A stretch of DNA of 64,000 nucleotides from Planctomycetales bacterium (GTDB lineage: Bacteria > Planctomycetota > Planctomycetia > Isosphaerales > Isosphaeraceae): assembly GCA_027452145.1 (NCBI GenBank), contig DAIDHB010000131.1:1-64000 (forward strand), in the 5' to 3' direction. Made by a program: the position numbers and the translations under genes. The notes beneath the pieces were generated by a model. The model was not told the DNA's origin. It worked only from the letters and a program-made list of their open reading frames with translations, and did not search any database. Positions 30,325 to 37,940 of this stretch are shown in pieces. Every line of letters begins with the position of its first letter. Within the stretch, counting starts at the first letter, position 1.

Positions 30325-30978
30325 ATGGAACCGATCTCGAGCGAGGGTCAGCGCCGGCTGTTGCGGATGATCTTCGACCGGGGTGCCGAGGCCGCGTCGC
30401 TGGCGCTGTCGAAGTGGCTCGGGCGCGACGTCCGCCTCGCGATCAGCGACGTCGAGCTGGTGGACCTCGAGCAGGCGGGCGAGCTTCTCGGTCCGCCCGA
30501 GGAGCTGGTCGCTGCCTGCGCCATGGGGCTCGCCGGGCGGCTCACGGGCTCGCTGCTCCTGGTCTTCGAGGACCGATCGGGCCTGGCGCTGGTGGACCTC
30601 CTGATGCAACAGCCGATCGGCACGACGACCTCGTGGGGCCAGCTCGAGCAATCCGCGGCGCTCGAGACCACCAACATCGTCGGCTGTGCGTATGTGAATG
30701 CTCTGGCGGCGCACCTGCCCTCCGAGCCCGGCGAGCCCGAGCTGGTCCCGACGCCGCCGACGTTCCTCCACGAGTTCGCCGGCAGCCTGCTCGAGTTCGC
30801 CCTGATGGAGCAGGCGATGGAGCTCGACAAGCTGCTGTTGATCCGCAGCGAGTTCCGCGGCGGCCCGGACATGCCGCAGCTCAACTGGACGCTCCTGTTC
30901 GTCCCCAGCCGCGGCTCGCTCGAGGCGCTCGCCGCGTCGATCGCCCGGCTGGAATCGCCGTCTCTCGGCGCGGGCTGA
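30325..30978 (+). CDS. CheC-like chemotaxis phosphatase with one intact active site
   Basis: A 217-residue protein of the CheC/CheX/FliY phosphatase family. The second catalytic signature is intact: LEQSAALETTNIVGCAYVNAL (E114-x2-N117). The equivalent N-terminal position (MIFDRGAEAASLALSKWLG, about 15-33) lacks the E-x2-N pair, so one of the two pseudosymmetric sites is degenerate. It should dephosphorylate CheY-P, and CheC is known to pair with CheD, encoded next. GAGGAG is 7 nt before the ATG. An in-frame upstream ATG in the heptamer array (30301) is less likely. Confidence 0.8.
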   Translation: MEPISSEGQRRLLRMIFDRGAEAASLALSKWLGRDVRLAISDVELVDLEQAGELLGPPEELVAACAMGLAGRLTGSLLLVFEDRSGLALVDLLMQQPIGTTTSWGQLEQSAALETTNIVGCAYVNALAAHLPSEPGEPELVPTPPTFLHEFAGSLLEFALMEQAMELDKLLLIRSEFRGGPDMPQLNWTLLFVPSRGSLEALAASIARLESPSLGAG

Positions 30979-31034
30979 ACCGCGAGGTTCCATTGAAGAG
31001 CTGAACGGCGATGATTCATTGAAGAATTGAGAGT

Positions 31035-31125
31035 TTAACCGCGAAAAACGCGAAAAGGGAGGGACGTTCGAGCCGATGGCATGAGAGAGTCTTCCCGTTC
31101 CCTTTTTCGCGCTTTTCGCGGTTAA
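31035..31125. repeat. TTAACCGCGAAAAACG inverted repeat (cheC-cheD gap)
   Basis: Arms at 31035-31060 and 31099-31125 are nearly complementary (TTAACCGCGAAAAACGCG and its counterpart ending CGCGGTTAA). Related single-arm text occurs at 37832-37875. It would form a hairpin in the cheC-cheD transcript. Confidence 0.75.
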
Positions 31126-31175
31126 GTCCGAGTCCTTTAATCCGGGTCTTTGAGTCCGGGTCAAGAGAGGTGCCG

Positions 31176-31706
31176 ATGCCGACGACGCCCGCGGCGAGTG
31201 CCGGTGCGCAGGAACCTGCCGGGATCGTCTCGGTGGCGATCGGCCAGTGGGCCGTGGTCGCGGCCCCGGCGCGGGTTCGCACGCTCCTCGGCTCGTGCGT
31301 CGGCGTGGTGCTCTACGACCGGATGAACCGGGTTGGCGGAGTGGCGCACGTCGTGCTGCCCGCCTCGGTCGGCCCGGTGGACCACCCGGGCAAGTACGCC
31401 GATACCGCGGTCCCGGCCGTGGTCGACGAGCTCGAGCGACGGCTGGGCCCGCGCACCCGGACGCGCCTGGTCGCCAAGCTCGCTGGCGGGGCCAGCATGT
31501 TCCCGGTGGGCAGCGCGGCCGAGTCCGTCTCCATGCTGAACATCGGCCGGCGCAACCAGGACGCGATCGAGGCGATCCTGGAGACGATGCGGATTCCCGT
31601 GATCGGCCGCGATCTTGGCGGCACCACCGGCCGCCGCTTGACCCTCGACACCGTTTCGGGCATCGTCGCCATCAGGATACCGGGGAGAGCCGAGTATTCG
31701 ATTTAG
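31176..31706 (+). CDS. cheD: Chemoreceptor glutamine deamidase CheD
   Basis: A 176-residue CheD. It shows LLGSCVGVVLYD with the catalytic Cys (C41), GGVAHVVLP with the catalytic His (H58), YADTAVPAVVDEL, KLAGGASM and NIGRRNQDAI. It deamidates receptor glutamines and cooperates with CheC. GAGAGG precedes the ATG at 31176 by 6 nt; an in-frame GTG lies 6 nt earlier. Confidence 0.93.
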   Translation: MPTTPAASAGAQEPAGIVSVAIGQWAVVAAPARVRTLLGSCVGVVLYDRMNRVGGVAHVVLPASVGPVDHPGKYADTAVPAVVDELERRLGPRTRTRLVAKLAGGASMFPVGSAAESVSMLNIGRRNQDAIEAILETMRIPVIGRDLGGTTGRRLTLDTVSGIVAIRIPGRAEYSI

Positions 31707-31945
31707 TTATTGGTCATTAGTTATTTGTCATTCGTTATTGGTTGGGCGGGTGGCCCAGGCGCGGGCTCGGGACGCAGGGGATGCGGACAACCTGGACCGC
31801 CCGCTCGCAGACGAAGGTCGAATCACAGAGGACAAGGAACGAAGGATGAAGCGATCACGAGAGCGAACTGATGACCAATGACCAATGACCAATGACCAAT
31901 GACCAATGACCAATGACCAATGACCAATGACCAATGACCAATGAC
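31704..31945. repeat. Heptanucleotide-armed repeat element 3 (cheD-cheY gap)
   Basis: The left arm (31704-31744, TTAGTTATTGGTCATTAG...) overlaps the cheD stop codon. The right arm at 31870-31945 has about ten TGACCAA units and ends 15 bp before cheY. The core has GGGATGCGGACAACC and CAGAGGACAAGGAACG, related to the cores of elements 1 and 2. Confidence 0.85.
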
Positions 31946-31960
31946 AAGGGACCACCAGAC

Positions 31961-32320
31961 ATGAAGCGCCTACTCATCGTCGACGACGCGCTGTTCATGC
32001 GGAAGATGATCGGCGGGGTCGCGGCGGAGGCCGGCTGGGAGGTCGTGGGCGAGGCCGGCAACGGGCTCGAGGCGATCTTGCTCTACGAGGAGCTCCGGCC
32101 CGACCTGGTGACGATGGACCTGGTCATGCCCGAGATGGGCGGCCTCGAGGCGCTGCGGCGGATCCGTGCCGCCCACCCGAGTGCCCGTGTGGTCGTGGTC
32201 ACGGCGCTCGACCAGAAGCAGGTTTTGATGGACTCGATCCGCGAGGGCGCGATCGACTTCATCGTCAAGCCCTTCGAGCGGCAGCGGGTGTTGAACTTGC
32301 TGGCGAAGCTGGCAGGATAG
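31961..32320 (+). CDS. cheY: Single-domain response regulator CheY
   Basis: A 119-residue receiver domain. The acidic pocket is D8/D9, the phosphoacceptor D53 (LVTMDLVMPEMGG), the switch T81 (VVVVTALD) and the conserved lysine K103 (FIVKPF). It is the diffusible output of CheA. No output domain and no flagellar gene is nearby, so the target is unknown. AAGGGACC upstream can serve as ribosome binding site. Confidence 0.92.
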   Translation: MKRLLIVDDALFMRKMIGGVAAEAGWEVVGEAGNGLEAILLYEELRPDLVTMDLVMPEMGGLEALRRIRAAHPSARVVVVTALDQKQVLMDSIREGAIDFIVKPFERQRVLNLLAKLAG

Positions 32321-32381
32321 AGGGACGGGCAATCGGCCCGCGACCCCGGCGCCCGATCTCCCCAGCCCAGCGAGGCCCGAC

Positions 32382-33587
32382 GTGGCGAACCCCGGCAGCG
32401 AACGAGACAACCCGGCGGCGGAACGGCGGGGCGGCGAGGGCCGTCGCGTGCGGGTCCTGATCGTGGATGACTCGGCGCTGATGCGCCGGCTGCTGTCGGA
32501 CCTGCTCTCTTCGGCCGCCGAGATCGAGGTCGTGGGCTTTGCGCGCGACGGCCGCGAGGCGATCGCGGAGGCCGCCCGGCTGAAGCCCGACGTCGTCACC
32601 CTGGACGTCGAGATGCCCGAGGTCTCCGGGCTCGAGGCGCTGCCGACCTTGCTGGCCGTGCACGAGGTCCCCGTGGTGATGGTCAGTTCGCTCACTCAGG
32701 AGGGCGCCGAGGTCACGCTCCAGGCCCTGGAGCTGGGCGCGGTCGATTACCTGCCCAAGCCCCAGAAGAACCCGCTCGGCGAGATGCGTGCGGCGCGCGA
32801 CGTCCTGGTCGCCAAGGTGCTGGCCGCCGCGCAGAGCCGCGTCCGCCGGCCCCGGCGCGCCGCTCGCCCGCGGCCGGTTGATGCGGGCGCACCCGCGGCC
32901 CCGGCGGCAGGCGCGCCCTCGGCATCAGTGTCGCCCGACCGGCCGCGACGGGGGCCCGCCGCGCCGGCATCGGAGATCGCGCCGATCGGTGGCGGCGGCG
33001 GCGTCGTCGTCATCGGCATCTCCACCGGCGGGCCGCAGGCGCTCAGCCAGGTCCTGCCGATGCTGGCCGCCCCGATCCCGCCGGTGCTGATCGTGCAGCA
33101 CATGCTCGCCGAGTTCACCGGGGTGTTCGCCCAGCGGCTCGACCGCTACACGGACTCGTCCATCCGGGTGAAGCAGGCCGAGGAAGGGGACGCGATCATC
33201 GCCGACCGGATCCTGATCGCCCCCGGCGGCCGGCACCTGGCGATCTCGGCGAAGGCCCCGCGCGCCCGGGTGACGATCAGCGACGAGCCCGAGGTCAGCG
33301 GCCACCGGCCGTCGATTGACGTGCTGTTCCGCTCGGCCGCCGCGGCGTTTGGTCCGGGCGTCACCGCGATCCTGATGACGGGCATGGGCCGCGACGGCGT
33401 CGACGGCTGCAAGGCGGTCCGCCAGGCCGGCGGGCTGACCCTCGGCCAGGACGAGGCGACCTCGGTCGTCTACGGCATGAACAAGGCCGCGCTGATCGAG
33501 GGCGCGCTGGCCGGGCAGTTCCCGCTCGACGAGCTGCCGGCCATCCTCCAGGATCTGGCCGGCTATCGCGCCCGGCTGGGAGGTTGA
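32382..33587 (+). CDS. cheB: Chemoreceptor methylesterase CheB
   Basis: A 401-residue protein. An N-terminal receiver domain (22-145; D29/D30, phosphoacceptor D75) joins through an Ala/Pro/Arg-rich linker (150-200) to the methylesterase domain. The catalytic triad is GISTGG (S214), IVQHM (H240) and MTGMGRDGVDG (D337). It removes receptor methyl groups under CheA control, opposing CheR. The GTG start at 32382 has GAGG about 7 nt upstream. It is the last gene of the cluster. Confidence 0.93.
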   Translation: MANPGSERDNPAAERRGGEGRRVRVLIVDDSALMRRLLSDLLSSAAEIEVVGFARDGREAIAEAARLKPDVVTLDVEMPEVSGLEALPTLLAVHEVPVVMVSSLTQEGAEVTLQALELGAVDYLPKPQKNPLGEMRAARDVLVAKVLAAAQSRVRRPRRAARPRPVDAGAPAAPAAGAPSASVSPDRPRRGPAAPASEIAPIGGGGGVVVIGISTGGPQALSQVLPMLAAPIPPVLIVQHMLAEFTGVFAQRLDRYTDSSIRVKQAEEGDAIIADRILIAPGGRHLAISAKAPRARVTISDEPEVSGHRPSIDVLFRSAAAAFGPGVTAILMTGMGRDGVDGCKAVRQAGGLTLGQDEATSVVYGMNKAALIEGALAGQFPLDELPAILQDLAGYRARLGG

Positions 33588-33762
33588 GACCGACTCTCCT
33601 GGATGAGCGGAGCTTCCCTCGGCGACGACTGGAGGACAGAATCGGGGTATCACGGCGAGACGCGGAACGGGCAGGGGAGCGGAGAGGCAAGCAATCGGCA
33701 TCGCCCCGGACAGCCGCGCGGCTCCGGGGACGACTGGCATCGGCATGTCCGGGGAGGTCTCG

Positions 33763-34530
33763 ATGCGAAGCTCGGTGATCGTGCTGGTACTGTCGCTGGC
33801 CTGGGTCGGCGACGTCAGGGCCCAGAGTATGCGCGACCGCATGCGGGGTGTCGAAGACTACAGTAAGAACAGGCAATACCAGGAAGCCTACCAGAAGGGC
33901 CGGGCCGAGGCCGATCAGCAGCTCAAGGACCAGTGCGCCACGATCTACGCGATTGGGGGCGGATTCGGGCCGGTCGAGGGCCTCGACCGCGGGACGGGCC
34001 TGCGCTACCAATGGTTCGGCTGCGGGGTCAGCGGTGAGATCCTGGGACGGATCGATGGGCACAACGACCGCATCCGAGAATTCATCAAGGAGAATGGATA
34101 TCCAAAATACTCCTACAAGCCCTGGGAGAAGGTGCTCTTCGGGCTGAAGGCGTACACCGAGTCGCGCCGGAAGGCCGTGACGCCCGCGACGCTGACGGTG
34201 AACGGCCCGGCCTGGAAGTCGCCGGGCGGGTCATGCACGGTCCGGGTCGTGGTGAGGGAAGGCAAGGGGCCGAACGGCGAGGTCACGAAGCTCATCTGGC
34301 TGGAGCTCCGCGCCCAGGGTCGGCCGCCCGAGGACCTCTATCTGCCCGCCAAACTCGACGCCACGTTCGAACTGTTCCCGGGGCCGGAAGGATCGGGCCT
34401 CGGCGTCCTCGTCTGGAAGGACTCTCGGGGCAGGTACTTCCAGGCGATCGATCTGAAGAGGGGAAGGGTCGTGAGGGCCGAGCAGGACGTGCCGCGGACT
34501 CAGCCTTCTGAAGCCCCACTCGACTATTGA
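33763..34530 (+). CDS. Secreted protein of unknown function
   Basis: A 255-residue protein with a short signal peptide (SVIVLVLSLAWVGDVRAQ), an alpha-helical charged middle and a beta-rich C-terminal half (CTVRVVVREGKG...LGVLVWKDSRGRYFQAIDL). GGGGAGG precedes the ATG at 33763. It may be the last gene of the chemosensory transcript or a separate unit (175-bp gap). No family is recognised. Confidence 0.65.
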   Translation: MRSSVIVLVLSLAWVGDVRAQSMRDRMRGVEDYSKNRQYQEAYQKGRAEADQQLKDQCATIYAIGGGFGPVEGLDRGTGLRYQWFGCGVSGEILGRIDGHNDRIREFIKENGYPKYSYKPWEKVLFGLKAYTESRRKAVTPATLTVNGPAWKSPGGSCTVRVVVREGKGPNGEVTKLIWLELRAQGRPPEDLYLPAKLDATFELFPGPEGSGLGVLVWKDSRGRYFQAIDLKRGRVVRAEQDVPRTQPSEAPLDY

Positions 34531-34762
34531 CCCGGCGGACGCTGAGGCCCGCGCCCGGGGATTTCCCCGGCCGGGCGGTTGGCTGGCGTGGGGTGGGCAT
34601 CGCCCACCCTGCGCGACGGTCCCGGAACCGTCAGGGACGGACGACCTGACCTGCTCGCCCATCACCGACCGGCCGGGCCGTCGCGCGACCTGCTCCTTGA
34701 CGCCGGTTTTCCTTCCGTTCGACAATGGATCTCTGCCACCCGCCAGACGGAGGAACCTCGAC

Positions 34763-35197
34763 ATGGGCGCCATTGCCGACGCACTCATGGCCTACGCTCG
34801 GCCGCTGCTCGAGGGGACCGACGGGTCCCCGGAGGAGATGCAAAGGGCGTTGAGTCTGAGCACGCTGTGTTACAATCTCGCCCTGGTGCCGGAGGACAAG
34901 AGGGAGGATGCCCTCGCGGAGTTCCGATCCAAAGGCGGCATGAACGAGGAGCAATTCGTCGAGTTCCGGCGCGATGTCATCGATCCCATGATCCGTCGGC
35001 ACGAAGCGATGTTCCCGGGCCTGCACAATCGGGTAATCCCCGGCGCCCTGGCGGCTCGCCCCGCGACGGCTACGCCGGCGCCGGCGCAGCCGCAGCCGCG
35101 CCCCGGCGACCCCTATCCCGGGACCGACCGATATGCCCCATGTCCCTGCGGCAGCGGCGAGAAGTACAAGTTCTGCTGCGGCAAGAAGGGGCGCTGA
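34763..35197 (+). CDS. SEC-C motif protein
   Basis: A 144-residue cytosolic protein with a helical N-terminal domain (1-95), a Pro/Ala/Gln linker and a C-terminal SEC-C zinc motif APCPCGSGEKYKFCCGKK (residues 125-142, C-x-C-x8-C-C). The same metal-binding tail occurs at the end of SecA and in many small proteins of unknown function. GGAGG lies 9 nt before the ATG. Confidence 0.8.
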   Translation: MGAIADALMAYARPLLEGTDGSPEEMQRALSLSTLCYNLALVPEDKREDALAEFRSKGGMNEEQFVEFRRDVIDPMIRRHEAMFPGLHNRVIPGALAARPATATPAPAQPQPRPGDPYPGTDRYAPCPCGSGEKYKFCCGKKGR

Positions 35198-35464
35198 GCG
35201 CCACGCGCGGGACGACGTCAGGGGCCGCTCATCCCGTGCGTCGATCACCGGGAATCCACGCCGGCGCCGCGGGCTGGAATTCTCCACGGGTCCACGCGGT
35301 GAGCCAATCCATCTCATCTCCCGCCGCCGGATGCCGACAGGATGCCAGGTGGACTTGCCAAGATGGGCGATTCCTGATAAGGTCCCGCCCGACTGCCTGA
35401 GTTGTTCCCCACGTGACCCCGCGGCTCGTTTGCAGGCCGCGCCTACCGATCAAGGATGATCACC

Positions 35465-36247
35465 ATGAGGTCCAGGCTCGCCCCGACCATTGCGTTCGTT
35501 GTTGCGCTGGCCATTACCGCCCCGGCCGTCTGCGCCAGTCCGATGGTCCAGTCGATCACGCCCGGCCGTTTGACCGCGTCGCAGTTCAACGCCGATTTTA
35601 CGGCCACGAACAACGCGATGACGAACAGCTTCACGCTGCTGAACACGCCCACGACGGGCACGGTCGTGTCGCAGGTCTTCCGCGGCATCGGGCAGGATTC
35701 CGGCCTGACGGCGTATGCCTACCAGTTCCACGTGAACAACGTGATCGACAACACCGGCCAGCCGGCGAGTCTGTACAGCGCGGCGATTGCCTTCGGTGGT
35801 CTGCCGGTCCCGATCAACCTGGGCACCGGCCAGCCATCGGCAGCCTATGTGGTGACCGGCGGCCAGATCGGCGGGATCGACGCGACGGGGGCTCCTCCGG
35901 GCGCCCCGACGCCGTCATCGATCGCATTCGTGCCGGGCCCCTCTCCCTACGCCCACAACTCGCTGACGCTTCAGTACCTCGACCCGATCGCCAGTGCCGG
36001 GCCGATCGGGCCCGGGTCGACGAGCGCCACGCTCGTGGTGATCACGAATAACGCCAACGTCGCCACGCCGTTCGTGAGCATCCAGAACGCCGATCCGCAG
36101 AACGGCTATCCCCGCGCCTACGCGCCCACCGGCGGAGAGATCCCGCCGGTCCCCGCCCCCGAGCCCGCCGCGGTCCTCGGCTGGCTGGGCGCGATCGGTG
36201 CGGTGCTGGCCTATCGCGGCCGGCTCCGCAGCTCCGGCCGCTCGTGA
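35465..36247 (+). CDS. PEP-CTERM-type exported protein
   Basis: A 260-residue protein. The signal peptide (about 1-24, ending VCAS) leads into a beta-rich body with no catalytic motif. The C-terminus shows the PEP-CTERM layout: APEPAAVLGWLGAIGAVLAYR followed by basic residues (GRLRSSGRS). Such tails are processed by exosortase in bacteria that make extracellular polysaccharide. AAGG precedes the ATG at 35465; another ATG lies 9 nt upstream. Confidence 0.8.
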   Translation: MRSRLAPTIAFVVALAITAPAVCASPMVQSITPGRLTASQFNADFTATNNAMTNSFTLLNTPTTGTVVSQVFRGIGQDSGLTAYAYQFHVNNVIDNTGQPASLYSAAIAFGGLPVPINLGTGQPSAAYVVTGGQIGGIDATGAPPGAPTPSSIAFVPGPSPYAHNSLTLQYLDPIASAGPIGPGSTSATLVVITNNANVATPFVSIQNADPQNGYPRAYAPTGGEIPPVPAPEPAAVLGWLGAIGAVLAYRGRLRSSGRS

Positions 36248-36327
36248 CGCGACGGCGCGAGGGCGATAGAATGGGTCCAGGCGAGGCCCATTGGCTCCGC
36301 GCCCCGGATCGACAGGACCCGACGCGC

Positions 36328-36963
36328 ATGGCGACCGTCTCAACACCCCTCCTCATCGGGCCGGCCGACCACGGCCGGAGGATGACCCTCGAGGAATTCC
36401 TCGAGGCCGATGTCGTCGAAGGGTATCGCTACGAGCTGGGTCGGGGAGTGCTCGAGGTGAACGAGGTCGCCGATGATCCGCACTTCCAGGTCGTTTCCAA
36501 TCTGTATGATGCCGCCGCTCGGTATCGGCGAGAACACCCGGGCGTCATCCTCCGCTACGGCGGCGGCAACGAGCTCCAGTTCCTCATCCCGGGGCTGGCC
36601 TCGGGCCGGAACCCGGATCTCGGCGTCGTCCTGTGCGGCGCACCGAAGGACTGGCGCGGCCGCCGGAAACCGGCCCTGGCCGCCGAGGTCGTCTCCCGCG
36701 GCAGCGTTGAGCGCGATTATGTGACCAAGCGCGAGGAGTACCTGGCCTACGGGCTCGACGAATACTGGATCGTCGACCCCTTGGAGCGGAAGGTCACGGT
36801 GCTCACCCGCCGCGGCGACGTCTGGTCTGAGGCGGTGTATCGCGGCGATCAGGCGATCGTCAGCCTGGTGCTTCCCAGGTTCGCCACGACGGTGGCCGAG
36901 CTCTGGGTGGGCGTCGAGGATGACGGCGAGAACGACGCGGCCGACACCGACGGCGGGGTGTGA
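36328..36963 (+). CDS. Uma2 family (DUF820) PD-(D/E)XK nuclease-like protein
   Basis: A 211-residue protein of the Uma2/DUF820 family, which is expanded in planctomycetes and cyanobacteria. It has MTLEEFLEADVVEGYRYELGRGVLEV, then RNPDLGVVLCG (family Asp), ALAAEVVSRGSVERDYVTKREEYLAYGLDEYWIVDP (Glu and Lys of the nuclease-like core) and VLPRFATTVAELW. The family has a restriction-endonuclease fold of uncertain role. The ATG at 36328 is chosen, with AGGA upstream; the frame stays open to 36244. Confidence 0.85.
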   Translation: MATVSTPLLIGPADHGRRMTLEEFLEADVVEGYRYELGRGVLEVNEVADDPHFQVVSNLYDAAARYRREHPGVILRYGGGNELQFLIPGLASGRNPDLGVVLCGAPKDWRGRRKPALAAEVVSRGSVERDYVTKREEYLAYGLDEYWIVDPLERKVTVLTRRGDVWSEAVYRGDQAIVSLVLPRFATTVAELWVGVEDDGENDAADTDGGV

Positions 36964-36992
36964 GAGCCTGTCCCGAAAGCCGCGGACGCCTT

Positions 36993-37068
36993 CGTAGGTC
37001 AGGCTTTCCAGCCCGACGCCGTCGGACGGACGGGACGGGCGGTGTCAGGCTGGAAAGCCTGACCTACG
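36993..37068. repeat. CGTAGGTCAGGCTTTCC palindrome
   Basis: Arms of 25 bp at 36993-37017 and 37044-37068 differ at one position. They enclose a 26-nt GC-rich loop. The family is that of 7407-7469. A CTGTCCCGAAAG motif lies immediately upstream at about 36968. Confidence 0.85.
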
Positions 37069-37236
37069 ACGGACGGATCGGCCGGGTCGGGCGGTCCGCC
37101 GATGCCGGGCCCGAACCAGGTGTTCCGCGAGGAGTGTCGGTTTCACCGCGAAGAGAATTCCGGATTTCCACGCGAAATACGTTCTGATGGGACTGCTGAC
37201 AGTCACAAGGCTGTCTCATCGGAGTTGAGTCACGCC

Positions 37237-37815
37237 GTGAGAAGAATCGAACTGGTGTCACCCCTGCCGGCCGACGAATGCGTGGCACGCCTGCTCGCGG
37301 TCACGGGATCCAAGGAGGGCTTTCTTCCCTATGTCGGGCCGCATCCGGTAGTCGGCCACATCTCCGGCCGATCGGTGCGGCTTCGCAAGCGCCTGGGCTG
37401 GGAGCCATTGTACATGACCAGGCTCGTGGGCCGATTCGAGCAGCACGAGGCCGGTTCGGTGTTCAGGGGAAGGGTCCGAATACACGGATTCTGGATCGTC
37501 TTCTACCTGGCGTGGTGTGGCGTCCCGGTAGGCGCGCTCAGCGCCGCCTCCTGGATCGCCAGCCGTCAGATCGTCGGGCTCGGCCTATGGCGATCCCGGG
37601 AGGGTCTGATTCTACTGCTGTTCCCCCTGTTCCTCGTGGTCTTGCCGACCCTGGGCTACCAACTCTTCAAGAGAATGTTGCGACCGAACCACCAGGAGGG
37701 GCAGTTCCTGGTCGATTACGTCGCTCGCATCATTGGCTCGCCCTCGCCGGACGATTCGAAGCCAAAAACCGGGCCGAAGGGCGCGAAGGCCGATCTCTGG
37801 TCCGAGCTGGCATGA
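37237..37815 (+). CDS. Small membrane protein of unknown function
   Basis: About 192 residues from a GTG start. The N-terminal 90 residues form a soluble domain (IELVSPLPADECVARLLAVTG...VRLRKRLGWEPLYMTRLVGRFEQHEAGSVFRGRVRIHG). Two hydrophobic hairpins follow (FWIVFYLAWCGVPVGALSAASW; GLILLLFPLFLVVLPTLGYQL). Similar small proteins are common in planctomycetes. The frame is open to an ATG at 37102 through repeat-derived sequence, so the GTG is favoured. Confidence 0.6.
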   Translation: MRRIELVSPLPADECVARLLAVTGSKEGFLPYVGPHPVVGHISGRSVRLRKRLGWEPLYMTRLVGRFEQHEAGSVFRGRVRIHGFWIVFYLAWCGVPVGALSAASWIASRQIVGLGLWRSREGLILLLFPLFLVVLPTLGYQLFKRMLRPNHQEGQFLVDYVARIIGSPSPDDSKPKTGPKGAKADLWSELA

Positions 37816-37831
37816 AATCTGAGAACCACGA

Positions 37832-37875
37832 AAAAGAATCTCCTTTTCGTGCTTTTCGCGTTTTTCGCGGTTAAT
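37832..37875. repeat. Remnant of the TTAACCGCGAAAAACG repeat
   Basis: The stretch TTTTCGCGTTTTTCGCGGTTAA ends at about 37873 and matches one arm of the hairpin at 31035-31125; the other arm is decayed (CCACGAAAAAGAATC). Confidence 0.55.
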
Positions 37876-37892
37876 TCCGATCCCATAGCAAG

Positions 37893-37931
37893 AAGCCCGG
37901 CGGCGTGGGGTCGAACTCACGCGCCGGGCTT
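37893..37931. terminator. Bidirectional hairpin terminator
   Basis: A perfect 10-bp stem AAGCCCGGCG/CGCCGGGCTT (37893-37902 and 37922-37931) is followed by TTTTCG on the plus strand. It lies between convergent genes, so it can end both transcripts. Confidence 0.7.
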
Positions 37932-37940
37932 TTCGATACG

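Noticed and set aside
26902-31945. TGACCAA arrays as CRISPR arrays
   Set aside because: Units are 7 bp and contiguous without spacers, and no cas genes are present.
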